From: CAMAUF01 sp046152925
Lineage (GTDB): Bacteria > Chloroflexota > Dehalococcoidia > Tepidiformales > Tepidiformaceae
Reading direction: 5' to 3'
Assembly: GCA_046152925.1 (NCBI GenBank)
Contig: JBJXFX010000095.1
Span: forward strand, 1 to 23,310
DNA length: 23,310 bases
A program made the position numbers and the translations under genes. Of the stretch, positions 1 to 8,661 are shown in pieces. Each line of letters opens with the position of its first letter. The first letter of the stretch is position 1. A model generated the notes under the pieces. That model made no database searches, had not been told where the DNA came from, and was given only the letters and a program-made list of their open reading frames with translations.

Positions 1-567
1 CGCAAGGCGCACCACGGCGACAAGCTCATCGCTGCCGGGGCGGAGGTCGTCGTCCACGAAATCCCGGTCACGGGCGAGCCCAACGCCTTCTTCGAGGCCG
101 GCGGCCTCGTGCTCGAGAGCTTCGAGGTCAACCACTTCCCGGTCGTCCCCGCACTGGGCTTCCGCGCGCGCTTTGGTGGGCGCTCGGTCGTCTTTTCGGG
201 GGACACGACGGATTGCCCCGGCTTGCGGACCGCATCCCTGGGCGCCCAGATGCTCGTCTGCGAGGCGATCAACACGGCGCTGATCGAGGCGTGGGCGACC
301 GGACTTCACGCGGGCGGGCGCACGAACCAGGCCGAGCTCCTGCGCGATGTGCCGAGCTACCACATCCCGACGCTGACGGTTGCGGAGGTAGCCCGCGATT
401 GCGGCGTCGGCGAACTCGTCCTCACGCATCTGATCCCGCCCGTGCCGGCCGATTCGGCGCGCGAGGCGGTGTTCGTCGCCGGGATGCAGGCGATCTACCC
501 GGGTCCGATCCGGGTGGCGCGCGATGGGATGCGGGTCGCGCTGACCGAGGCGCCCGCTACGGCGTGA
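1..567 (+). CDS. Metallo-beta-lactamase-fold hydrolase, RNase Z-like (5' end outside window)
   Basis: The frame is open from base 1 to a TGA at 565-567, giving the last 188 residues; the N-terminal HxHxDH metal motif lies outside the window. Visible C-terminal landmarks are the strand ending in SGDT (metal-bridging Asp), an HAGGRT segment and the late LTHLIPP motif that supplies the last metal-binding His. This order fits RNase Z/arylsulfatase/phosphodiesterase-type metallo-hydrolases, which cleave phosphoesters or related bonds with two zinc ions; the substrate cannot be told from this fragment. No signal peptide can be judged. The stop codon lies inside the 3' end of the convergent oxidoreductase gene (11-bp overlap). 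Family call is fairly sure, exact function unknown. Confidence 0.8.
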   Translation, partial: RKAHHGDKLIAAGAEVVVHEIPVTGEPNAFFEAGGLVLESFEVNHFPVVPALGFRARFGGRSVVFSGDTTDCPGLRTASLGAQMLVCEAINTALIEAWATGLHAGGRTNQAELLRDVPSYHIPTLTVAEVARDCGVGELVLTHLIPPVPADSAREAVFVAGMQAIYPGPIRVARDGMRVALTEAPATA

Positions 568-1567
568 GCGCTTGGAGCTTCGGGAGAAGCGCCTCGCCGA
601 GATACCCGATCTGTCGAAGCTGGCCCTCGCGCGTCGCCTCTGCAGGCGGATAGGGCACGGTGAGCTGCACGTGTGAGGCGCCGAGCGTCCGCACCCAGTG
701 TTCGAGCTGTCCAAGGCAATCGGCCGGCGAGCCGTAGATCACGCGGTCCTGCGCCAGCATCTCGAACGTCAGGTCCGCGGCGGAGCTGACCTTCGCTGCC
801 CAGGGCTCATAGTCGAGGTTGAAGGCGTTGTTCGCGAAGTAGTATCGGTAGGTCCGCATGAGGCCGTCCGCGTAGCGGTCGATGGCTTCGGCGCGTGTCG
901 GCGCACAGAGGATTTCGCGCATGATGACGACGTCCGCGGGCCGCTCCGCCCGGTCTGCGGCCGCGCGATAGGCCGCGTTGAAGGCGGTGATGGCCCGCAG
1001 GTTCTGGATCGGGTCCGTGACATAGGCGTCGCCGAGCTGCCCGGCCCGCGCTGCGCCGGGGATCGACCAGGCCGCGAGCCAGATCGGTGGATGCGGCCGT
1101 TGGATGGGCTTCGGGTAGACCGCAATGTCGTCGTAGCGGAAGCGCTTGCCGGCGAACGAAAGGCGCTCATCGGTGAAGGCTTTGCGGATGACCTGGACGC
1201 TCTCTTCGAAGCGTGACGTGCGCTGGGCGAAGGGGATGCCGAACTGGCGGAAGTCCTGTGGCTGGTAGCCGAGCCCGAGGCCGAGGATCAGCCGCCCGCC
1301 GGAAATGACGTCGACCATCGCGGCGGACTCAGCGACCTGCACGGGGTCGGCGAGGGCGCTGAGGAGGATGGAGGTGCCGAGCTTGATCCGTCGCGTCCGG
1401 CCGGCAAGCGCCGCGAGCAAGATGAGGAGCTGGGGCCGGTCGTTGCCGGGCGCGCCATGGTGCTCGCCAAACAGGCAGCCGTCGAAGCCTGCGGCCTCGG
1501 CAGCGTTGACCGCCTCGACGGTCTGTTCGAAGTCGCCGAACGGGTGGAAGAGTGAGACTGCGGTCAT
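557..1567 (-). CDS. LLM-class (luciferase-like, flavin or F420) oxidoreductase
   Basis: A 336-residue protein of the bacterial luciferase-like TIM-barrel superfamily. Visible features are the N-terminal GFDGCLFGEHHG segment (Glu35-His36-His37, typical of the alkanal-monooxygenase-like branch), the KLGTSILL strand, the VDVISGGRLILGLGLGY glycine-rich stretch and YPKPIQRPHPPIW. Members use reduced FMN or coenzyme F420 to oxidise or reduce small organic substrates; the sequence does not reveal which cofactor or substrate. I chose the ATG at 1567, where similarity to the family begins (MTAVSLFHPFGDFEQ), with a GAGG about 12 nt upstream; the frame stays open to 1711 but those residues look non-coding. 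It is divergent from the acyl-CoA dehydrogenase (242-bp gap) and its TAG overlaps the stop of the convergent upstream hydrolase gene. Confidence 0.87.
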   Translation of the reverse strand: MTAVSLFHPFGDFEQTVEAVNAAEAAGFDGCLFGEHHGAPGNDRPQLLILLAALAGRTRRIKLGTSILLSALADPVQVAESAAMVDVISGGRLILGLGLGYQPQDFRQFGIPFAQRTSRFEESVQVIRKAFTDERLSFAGKRFRYDDIAVYPKPIQRPHPPIWLAAWSIPGAARAGQLGDAYVTDPIQNLRAITAFNAAYRAAADRAERPADVVIMREILCAPTRAEAIDRYADGLMRTYRYYFANNAFNLDYEPWAAKVSSAADLTFEMLAQDRVIYGSPADCLGQLEHWVRTLGASHVQLTVPYPPAEATREGQLRQIGYLGEALLPKLQALTP

Positions 1568-1809
1568 CGTGAGGGGCCTCGCCTGATGGGCGACGCGCGT
1601 GAACGCCGAGGTGTCCGCGAAGCACGCGTTCGACCGGATATCGTTGCCGGAGATTCTACCGTCGTCGGGACCTGGCTGGAGGATCGCCCTTGGCGAGCCC
1701 GCCCCGGCCACGGGCGCACCGGAAACTGGACGGCCAGCCGGTCATGCGCTTTCCTTGTTGCACTCTACTCTGCGCGCCGGCTGGGCTGGCGCACATCCGA
1801 GGTGACCCC

Positions 1810-2979
1810 ATGGACTTCCGAGACTCCGCGAGCCAGGCCGTCTGGCGCGACGAGGTCCGCGCGTTCCTCAAGGACGAGCTCCCTGAGGCGCTGACGGGCC
1901 AGTTTTACGCACGCGCCCCGAAGGACACCAAGCCGATGTGGGATAAGTGGCGTGGTGCGCTCGCCGCTCGCGGCTGGGTGGCCCCGGCGTGGCCCCAGGA
2001 ATACGGCGGCGCGGGCCTCAGCCCGATGGAGCAGTTCATCCTCAACGAGGAGTTCGCGGAGCACCGCGCGCCCAACGTGGGCGGTCTCGGCGTGATGATG
2101 CTCGGGCCGACGCTGATCACGCACGGCACCGAAGACCAGAAGCGCCAGCACATCCCGCGCATCCTTGATGGGTCGGTCCAGTGGTGCCAGGGCTATAGCG
2201 AACCGGGCTCCGGCTCCGACCTCGCGTCGCTCCAAACTCGCGCCGTCCGCGATGGCGACGACTGGATCATCAACGGCCAGAAGATTTGGACGAGCCTCGC
2301 GCACATCGCCGACTGGATGTTCTGCCTGGCGCGGACGGACCCGGACGCGCCGAAGCACCGTGGCATCACCTACTTCCTCTTCGATATGAAGACGCCGGGC
2401 ATCACGGTGCGGCCGCTCGTGAATATGGCCGGCGGCCACGACTTCAACGAGGTCTTCTTCGAGGACGTCCGCGTCCCATCGAAGAACATCATCGGCGAGG
2501 TCAACCGCGGTTGGTACGTCGGCACGACGACGCTCGACTTCGAACGGTCGTCGATCGGCAACTCGATCGGGAGCCGCCAGGTTGTGGAGCGAAACCTCGC
2601 CTGGATGCGCGAGCATAAGGCGGAGATCGCCCCAAGCGACTACCGCGCTGTCCGGACGCAGTGGGTCGAACGCTGGGTCGAGGTCCAGACGGCGACGCTG
2701 CTCGCCCACCGGATCATCTCGATGCAGGCGGCCGGCCAAATCCCGAACTACGAGTCGTCCATCGCCAAGCTGTTCAACACGGAACTCATCCAGCGGACGG
2801 CGAAGACGGCTGCGAAGATGATGGGCCTCTGGGGCGACATCACCGACGAGCGCGCGCCGATGAAGGGGATGAACGCCTACCGCTACGTGGACCAGGTGCG
2901 CGAGACGCTCGCCGGCGGGACCAGCGAAATCCAGCGGAACATCATCGCGACGCGGGGGCTGGGCCTTCCGAGGGCCTAA
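1810..2979 (+). CDS. Acyl-CoA dehydrogenase family protein
   Basis: A 389-residue flavoprotein of the acyl-CoA dehydrogenase family, expected to introduce an alpha,beta double bond into an acyl-CoA with FAD and pass electrons to ETF. Seen in order: the N-terminal helical domain (1-115), the FAD/substrate motif GYSEPGSGSDLASL (128-141), INGQKIWTS (154-162), a beta domain with FNEVFFEDVRVP (212-223), and the C-terminal AGGTSEIQRNIIA motif (368-380). The position that holds the MCAD-type catalytic Glu is Gly here, but Glu245 in the LDFER segment occupies the isovaleryl-CoA dehydrogenase-type position, so activity is still plausible. Start chosen at the ATG at 1810, which has GAGGTGA 4 nt upstream; the longer frame from 1690 lacks family similarity. 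It converges on the FHA gene with a shared hairpin between them. Substrate chain length is unknown. Confidence 0.93.
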   Translation: MDFRDSASQAVWRDEVRAFLKDELPEALTGQFYARAPKDTKPMWDKWRGALAARGWVAPAWPQEYGGAGLSPMEQFILNEEFAEHRAPNVGGLGVMMLGPTLITHGTEDQKRQHIPRILDGSVQWCQGYSEPGSGSDLASLQTRAVRDGDDWIINGQKIWTSLAHIADWMFCLARTDPDAPKHRGITYFLFDMKTPGITVRPLVNMAGGHDFNEVFFEDVRVPSKNIIGEVNRGWYVGTTTLDFERSSIGNSIGSRQVVERNLAWMREHKAEIAPSDYRAVRTQWVERWVEVQTATLLAHRIISMQAAGQIPNYESSIAKLFNTELIQRTAKTAAKMMGLWGDITDERAPMKGMNAYRYVDQVRETLAGGTSEIQRNIIATRGLGLPRA

Positions 2980-3007
2980 CGACCCTTTCGCGGCGCATCG
3001 CACGACC

Positions 3008-3039
3008 AAAGCGCGGCCTGAGCAATCAGGCCGCGCTTT
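3008..3039. terminator. Bidirectional intrinsic-terminator-like hairpin
   Basis: A perfect 14-bp inverted repeat with a GCAA tetraloop; both arms end in AAAG/CTTT, so each strand has a short A run before and T run after a very GC-rich stem. It lies 28 bp past the acyl-CoA dehydrogenase stop and overlaps the last codons of the convergent FHA gene (stop TGA at 3026-3028 lies in one arm). The U tract is only 3 nt, so termination efficiency is uncertain. Confidence 0.8.
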
Positions 3040-3664
3040 CGCTTCTGAGCTCTTCGAAGATGGCGCTTCGGACTCCGCCGGCGGCCGTGACGGTGCCGAG
3101 CGAGCCCCTCCAGCCCGCTGCGCGCAGGCGGTTCTCGATGCGCCTCAGCACCTGGTCAACCGCTGCGGCGTCGACCGCGGCGGGGTCGACGCCGGGCCAG
3201 GCGGCGGCCACGACGGCCGGATGTCCCACGATTTGGCCGCTGGTCCGAAGGAGCAGCGCGAGCAGCTCGAGCTGCCCGGCAGGCAAGGCTGGCTTTACCT
3301 GGACCGCGCCAACCCAGACCTCGCCGCGGCGGAGATCCGCGACCACGCGGGACTGGGAGTTGGCCTCGATCAGGCGGGCGGTGATTTCGATGGTGTCGCC
3401 GAGCAGGATGATGTCGCCGTCTTCGAGGATTTGGCCGCCGATTCGGGCGGGCCGACCGTTGACCAGCGTCCCGTTGCGGCTGCCGAGGTCTTCGAGTAGG
3501 TAGACCCCATCGCGAAAGCGGATTCTTGCGTGTTCACGCGACACTTGGAGCGAGGGGATGGCGATCTCACAGGGCGCGGCCCGGCCGATGCGCGCACCAT
3601 CGGGCCCGATCGTCCACGCGAGCGAACGCTGCCCATCAATCAGCTGGAGTTGCACCGCTCCCAT
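3026..3664 (-). CDS. FHA domain protein with C-terminal OmpR/PhoB-like winged helix
   Basis: A 212-residue protein with two parts. Residues 1-95 form a forkhead-associated domain: Arg28 after IG, SREHARI (Ser42, His45) and DLGSRNGTLVNG (Asn64) are the phosphothreonine-peptide-binding positions. Residues about 110-205 match the OmpR/PhoB winged-helix layout (GEVWVG, LELLALLLRTSGQIV, then a VDQVLRRIENRLRAAG recognition-helix-like segment and a TVTAAGGVR wing). It is probably a phospho-signal-responsive DNA-binding or adaptor protein; no receiver domain is present. It is the last gene of the metK operon, 49 nt after the isomerase stop, and no clear Shine-Dalgarno is seen. No kinase gene is in the window, so its partner is unknown. 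Confidence 0.85.
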   Translation of the reverse strand: MGAVQLQLIDGQRSLAWTIGPDGARIGRAAPCEIAIPSLQVSREHARIRFRDGVYLLEDLGSRNGTLVNGRPARIGGQILEDGDIILLGDTIEITARLIEANSQSRVVADLRRGEVWVGAVQVKPALPAGQLELLALLLRTSGQIVGHPAVVAAAWPGVDPAAVDAAAVDQVLRRIENRLRAAGWRGSLGTVTAAGGVRSAIFEELRSESAA

Positions 3665-3713
3665 GGATCAAAGAATCGACGCCGTGGGCCGTGGTGGACA
3701 GGCCGCGGGAGGG

Positions 3714-4769
3714 TCAGCGCCCGTCGCGGGCGTGGGCCTCGGACCGGCGCTTCAACTCGTCGATCGCCCGGATCGGCGTTGGGTCGATCCCGCGGAGCAT
3801 GGCGAGGCGGACCGAGACGATGTCGCCGATCGCAACCGCGACGAGCAGCTCGGCCAAGCGGCTCGCTTCCGTGATGAGGTGACGGCGCACGGAGACGCCG
3901 GCTTCCGCGAAGAGCGAGGTGAACGCCTCGAAGCGCCCGGCCAGGGGCGTCGGGGCGAAGGAGCCGGACTCGAAGGTCACGAGTGTCACGTCCGCCCGTT
4001 CGGGTGCGGGGCCATCGAGGCCAACGACGAGGTTGTGGCCTGCCTCGGGGAGGCTTTCGGCGGCCGCGATCACCTTGGCGTTTTCCGCGAGCTGGTTCTT
4101 GAAGCGGACGGCCGCGGTCGTCAGGTGTCCTCCTCCGGCGACCCAGGGATGACGGCCGGTCAATTCCGCAGCGAGGCTGGCCGCTGGGAAGGCGCCGCCG
4201 GGCGAAAGCTCGCGGACGGCCCGCTCGTGGGCTGCAGCGGCCTCGGCAACGACGGTGTCATCGATGGAGCTGATGCCGGTTTGGGCGCCGAGCGCGAGCA
4301 GCGGGCCGAGGCCGTGGGCGAAGGCCGCGCGTGGCTGGCTGGAGTAGTCGATGTTGAAGATTGGGCGGCCCTGGGAGGCCGCGAGCGCACCGAGCTGGCC
4401 GCCAGCGGTGACCGCGACGATCGCGCAGCCGCGGGCCTTCGCGTCGGCGTACATCGCGAGCGCCTCTTCGGTGCTGCCGCTATAGGAGGAAACGGCGACC
4501 AGCGTGCGCGGGCCTGCCCAGCCGGGGAGGCGCCAGCCTCGCACGACCTGGACCGGGATGGTCGATTCGTCGGCGACCAGCGAGGCGAACGCGTCGGCCG
4601 CGGAAGCGGAGCCGCCCACTCCGGCGATGATCAGCCCAGCGAAGTCGCCTTGCCCCCAGGGCAGCGTCACGCTTCGTGAGCGCTGCCAACTGCGGACGAG
4701 CTCGGCCCCGAGCGCCTCGGCGTGGGCCAGCATCCCATCCGGGTCGGGTCGAGCCGGAGGCTCGCTCAC
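3714..4769 (-). CDS. Bifunctional phosphoglucose/phosphomannose isomerase (SIS domains)
   Basis: A 351-residue tandem-SIS protein of the bifunctional PGI/PMI family, which interconverts fructose-6-phosphate with glucose-6-phosphate and mannose-6-phosphate. Seen: GVGGSASAADAF (50-61), the phosphate loop SYSGSTEEAL (95-104), QPRAAFAHGL with Arg147, RFKNQLAENAKV with the catalytic-type Glu229, EAGHN with His245, and the C-terminal DPTPIRAIDELKR signature. Length is normal for the family, which is common in archaea, Actinobacteria and Chloroflexota. The start is GTG at 4769, overlapping the TGA of the phosphohexomutase by 4 bp (GTGA), so translational coupling is likely. In this operon it probably feeds the mutase with mannose-6-phosphate or glucose-6-phosphate. 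Confidence 0.9.
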   Translation of the reverse strand: MSEPPARPDPDGMLAHAEALGAELVRSWQRSRSVTLPWGQGDFAGLIIAGVGGSASAADAFASLVADESTIPVQVVRGWRLPGWAGPRTLVAVSSYSGSTEEALAMYADAKARGCAIVAVTAGGQLGALAASQGRPIFNIDYSSQPRAAFAHGLGPLLALGAQTGISSIDDTVVAEAAAAHERAVRELSPGGAFPAASLAAELTGRHPWVAGGGHLTTAAVRFKNQLAENAKVIAAAESLPEAGHNLVVGLDGPAPERADVTLVTFESGSFAPTPLAGRFEAFTSLFAEAGVSVRRHLITEASRLAELLVAVAIGDIVSVRLAMLRGIDPTPIRAIDELKRRSEAHARDGR

Positions 4770-6202
4770 CGCGCGCGACCAGCGAGCGCGATGCCCGCGT
4801 CGAGCACCGGGGTGACCAGCGAGGCGTCGGTGACCTCTGTGTAGACGCGAAGGAGGGGCTCTGTGCCGGAGAGGCGAAGCAAGAGCCAGCCTTCAGGGAT
4901 GAGGAAGCGCCACCCGTCGACACGGTCGACGCCAACGACCGGGCGGCCAGCGATCTCGTCCGGCGCGCGGCTATCGAGCAAAGCCTTGACGGCCGCATTC
5001 GTGCCGGGCTCCAGGTCGAAGTCGATACGCTGGTAGAAGTGGGGGCCGGTGATGGCGAACACGGACGCAAGCATCTCGCTCGGGCGTTTCCCTGTGGTTG
5101 CCATAAAGTCGAGGAGCAGGAGGTCTGCGAGGATCCCGTCGCGCTCCGGGATATGCCCGCGGAAGCCGTAGCCGCCGCTCTCTTCGCCGCCGATCAGCGC
5201 GTCCTGCTCGATCATCAACGGCCCAATGTGTTTGAAGCCGACTGGCGTTTCGAAGAGCGGCACGCCGTAGTGCGCTGCCAATAGCGACGCCATCCTCGAG
5301 GTCGTGACGGACTTCACGACGCCGCCACGGAGCCCCCGTACGCCGAGCAGGTATTCGACGAGGATGGCGAAGGTGCGGAGCTGGTCGACGTAGGCCCCGT
5401 GTTCATCCACGAAGCCGACGCGGTCGGCGTCGCCGTCGTTCGCCAGGCCGCAATCGAAGCTGCCACCAGCGACGAGCGCCATCAAGGCCCCGAGGTTCGA
5501 GTCGATGGGTTCGGGGGCGCGGAGGCCAGGGAAGGAGGGATTCCGGTCGGCGTGGATTTCAGTCACTGAGGTCGGGCCGCCCGCGAGGATCTCGGAGAGG
5601 AGGCCGGCGCCGGCGCCGAACATCGGGTCGGCGGCGACGCGCAGGCCCGCCGCGCGGACCCGCGGCAAGTCGACCTGCTTCTGGAGCCCCGCGTAGTAGC
5701 GGCCGATGGGGTCGAAGCGCCGGATCGCGTCTGAATCGGCCGGCGCCCGCTTCACGGCGCCGAGGAAGAGGATGCCGGGCACGCGGCGCTCGATGTCGGC
5801 GACGATCTCCGGGCTGGCGCTGCCACCGTAATCGGGCTTCACCTTGATGCCGTTGTAAGTCGCTGGATTGTGGCTGCTCGTGACGATGATCCCCCCAGCC
5901 GCGCCGGAGCTGACGATCGCGTACGAGAGCGCCGGTGTCGGGGCCGGGCGGTCGGCGAGCTGGACGCGGAAGCCGTTCCCGGCGAGGACCCTCGCCACAT
6001 CGATGGCGAACGCTTCCGAGTGAAAACGCGTATCGAAGCCGACGACCATATGGCGCGGCAGCGAGCGGCCGGCGGCGCGTTCGCGCTCGAGAAAGTGCTC
6101 AGCCGTGGCTTGGGCGCAGGCGCGCACGTTTTCGAAGGTGAACTCTTCCGCGATGATGGCGCGCCAGCCATCGGTGCCAAAGCGCACGGGGTTGATCGCC
6201 AT
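4766..6202 (-). CDS. Phosphohexomutase (phosphoglucomutase/phosphomannomutase family)
   Basis: A 478-residue alpha-D-phosphohexomutase, converting hexose-6-phosphate to hexose-1-phosphate through a phosphoserine. All four signature loops are present: the catalytic TSSHNP loop (Ser110), the metal-binding DGDADR loop (256-261), the sugar-binding GGEESGG loop (338-344) and the phosphate-binding RLSGTEP loop (443-449). The N-terminal FGTDGWR is also typical. Whether it prefers glucose or mannose cannot be read reliably from sequence; GEESGG is common to both, and the neighbours (PGI/PMI and a sugar nucleotidyltransferase) allow either. The ATG at 6202 lies 1 nt after the nucleotidyltransferase stop, and its own stop overlaps the isomerase start, so the three genes are tightly coupled. 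Confidence 0.92.
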   Translation of the reverse strand: MAINPVRFGTDGWRAIIAEEFTFENVRACAQATAEHFLERERAAGRSLPRHMVVGFDTRFHSEAFAIDVARVLAGNGFRVQLADRPAPTPALSYAIVSSGAAGGIIVTSSHNPATYNGIKVKPDYGGSASPEIVADIERRVPGILFLGAVKRAPADSDAIRRFDPIGRYYAGLQKQVDLPRVRAAGLRVAADPMFGAGAGLLSEILAGGPTSVTEIHADRNPSFPGLRAPEPIDSNLGALMALVAGGSFDCGLANDGDADRVGFVDEHGAYVDQLRTFAILVEYLLGVRGLRGGVVKSVTTSRMASLLAAHYGVPLFETPVGFKHIGPLMIEQDALIGGEESGGYGFRGHIPERDGILADLLLLDFMATTGKRPSEMLASVFAITGPHFYQRIDFDLEPGTNAAVKALLDSRAPDEIAGRPVVGVDRVDGWRFLIPEGWLLLRLSGTEPLLRVYTEVTDASLVTPVLDAGIALAGRAR

Positions 6203-6203
6203 T

Positions 6204-7214
6204 TCAGCTGGCTCCTGCGGTGCTGTGCGGTTCGATGAGGGTACCGGGCTTCACGTTCAGCCCGGTAGGGATGATCGCGCCAGCGCCGACGACCGCGCCG
6301 TCGAGCACGGCCCCGGCGCCGACCTGGACGCCATCGGCGAGGATGCTTCGGCTGATCCGCGCGCCGGCCCCGACCCGGATGTCCTCCCAGAGGACGGATT
6401 CGGTGACGATGGCGTCCGGCTCGATGGTCGTGCGGTCGCCAAGCGACGAGGCGGAGACCTGGGAGCGTGCGTCCACGACCGCGCCGGGCCCGAAGTACGC
6501 GAGTCCGTCGCGTGCGAGGAGGGTCTGCGTCAGCTCCAAATAGCGGGCGGGGGTGCCGATGTCGGCCCAGACGCCGGAGAAGGTGTACCCAAGGACGGGC
6601 CGCCCGCGCCCGACGAGCGACGGGAAGAGCGTCTCCTCGACGCGGACTGGGCCGGGCGGGATCTGGGCGACGAGGCCAGGTTCGAAAATCCAGACGCCGG
6701 CGTTGACGAGCTTGCTCGCCTCGGTCCCGGCGGGCGGCTTTTCGACGAAGCCGATCACCATATCGTCGTCATCGAGCACGGCCACGCCGTACTGCGACGG
6801 GTTTGGGACTTCGTAGAGGGCGAGCGTCAGGTCGGCGCCCCGGGCCTCGTGTTGGGCGAGGGCGGCGCGGAAGTCGAAATCCACGAACACATCGCCGTTG
6901 AGGACGGCGAAGCGACCCTGAACGTTCGCCGTTTCGACGGCGTAGCGGATCGCGCCGCCGGATTCGAGGCGCTCCTGCTCGCGGATGACTTCGACCGTGA
7001 GCTTGCCGGGGCGTCCGCCGGCGTAGGCGTCCGCGAGGTCATCGTTGAACCGGCCGACCGCGAGCACGGCGCGTTCGAAACCAGCCCGTTCGAGCCAGTC
7101 GAAGAGGTACTCGATCGCGGCCCTCCCGAGGACGGGCACCAGGCTCTTGTGGCGCGTGAGGGTGAGGGGGCGCAGGCGCGTCCCGAGGCCCCCGACAAGC
7201 ACGATGGCGTCCAT
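6204..7214 (-). CDS. NDP-sugar pyrophosphorylase (mannose-1-phosphate guanylyltransferase-like)
   Basis: A 336-residue sugar nucleotidyltransferase, which joins an NTP and a sugar-1-phosphate to give an NDP-sugar and pyrophosphate. The N-terminal catalytic domain shows GGLGTRLRPLT (8-18), NGD with the metal-binding Asp108, VEKPPAG (157-163), NAG (171-173) and WADIGTP (216-222). The last hundred residues are a left-handed beta-helix of hexapeptide repeats (VVDARS, VGAGAR, VGAGAV). The usual PKP after the signature is HKS (22-24), keeping only the Lys. I chose the ATG at 7214, preceded by an AAAGGGGG Shine-Dalgarno; the longer frame to 7553 lies inside metK. It follows metK by 20 nt and precedes the mutase by 1 nt. 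GDP-mannose is the likely product by context; UDP- or dTDP-glucose is possible. Confidence 0.88.
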   Translation of the reverse strand: MDAIVLVGGLGTRLRPLTLTRHKSLVPVLGRAAIEYLFDWLERAGFERAVLAVGRFNDDLADAYAGGRPGKLTVEVIREQERLESGGAIRYAVETANVQGRFAVLNGDVFVDFDFRAALAQHEARGADLTLALYEVPNPSQYGVAVLDDDDMVIGFVEKPPAGTEASKLVNAGVWIFEPGLVAQIPPGPVRVEETLFPSLVGRGRPVLGYTFSGVWADIGTPARYLELTQTLLARDGLAYFGPGAVVDARSQVSASSLGDRTTIEPDAIVTESVLWEDIRVGAGARISRSILADGVQVGAGAVLDGAVVGAGAIIPTGLNVKPGTLIEPHSTAGAS

Positions 7215-7234
7215 CCGGCCCCCTTTGCGCTTGG

Positions 7235-8424
<1,190 letters not shown>

Positions 8425-8428
<4 letters not shown>

Positions 8429-8457
8429 GGGCGGATCATCCGGGTGTGTTTCTCCAT
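8425..8457 (-). CDS. Possible 10-codon leader minigene overlapping the metK start
   Basis: ATG at 8457 opens a frame MEKHTRMIRP whose TGA (8427-8425) overlaps the metK ATG (8428-8426) as ATGA. An internal ATG at codon 7 has GGAGA 11 nt upstream and could start a 4-codon version. Such overlap would let ribosomes ending the minigene restart on metK, which itself has only a weak ribosome site. It is short enough to be chance, and its upstream site is weak. Confidence 0.25.
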
Positions 8458-8532
8458 ATCGACCGTGGTCAGGTTGGAGGACAGTCGGAGCCCCGCCGGG
8501 GAGGGAGGCACGCTCACGCACTGCGGAGGAGG

Positions 8533-8565
8533 CCCCTCGACCGAGGGGCGGGCCATCTGCCCGCC
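8533..8565 (-). promoter_or_regulatory. Two adjacent hairpins in the metK leader (possible expression platform)
   Basis: Read on the minus strand, GGCGGGC-AGATG-GCCCGCC (8565 to 8547, 7 bp) is followed by CCCCTC-GGTC-GAGGGG (8548 to 8533, 6 bp). The two stems share two bases, so they may compete. They lie directly after the SAM aptamer-like region and about 105-135 nt before metK, which suggests a transcriptional rather than ribosome-site switch. No U tract follows, so a classic intrinsic terminator is not proven. Confidence 0.5.
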
Positions 8566-8572
8566 TTTTGTT

Positions 8573-8655
8573 GCCCACTGCTGGGCCGCGTCGTTGCTGG
8601 CACCTTGGAGGCGAAACCAGGTTGCCGGGCGCCCGAAGGCGCGCGCTCTTGACGC
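8573..8655 (-). promoter_or_regulatory. SAM riboswitch aptamer, SAM-I/SAM-IV superfamily-like
   Basis: On the minus strand, in order: P1 5' arm GCGTC (8655-8651), the AAGAG joining segment, a short P2 with GCGCC-TTCG-GGCGC, the conserved CCCGGCAACC, P3 formed by ACCTGG with CCAAGGT, the conserved GGTGCC, and the P1 3' arm GACGC (8592-8588). A hairpin GCCCA-GCAG-TGGGC (8586-8573) follows P1. AAGAG, CCGGCAACC and GGTGC are the SAM-binding core of these riboswitches. The short P2, the lack of a P4 inside P1 and the hairpin 3' of P1 look more like SAM-IV or SAM-I/IV variants than classic SAM-I. Its position before metK supports the call. Helices were paired by eye. Confidence 0.78.
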
Positions 8656-8661
8656 CAATCG

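Noticed and set aside
1690..1809. Upstream start of the acyl-CoA dehydrogenase at 1690
   Set aside because: The added 40 residues have no family similarity, while the ATG at 1810 has a strong GAGGTGA ribosome site.
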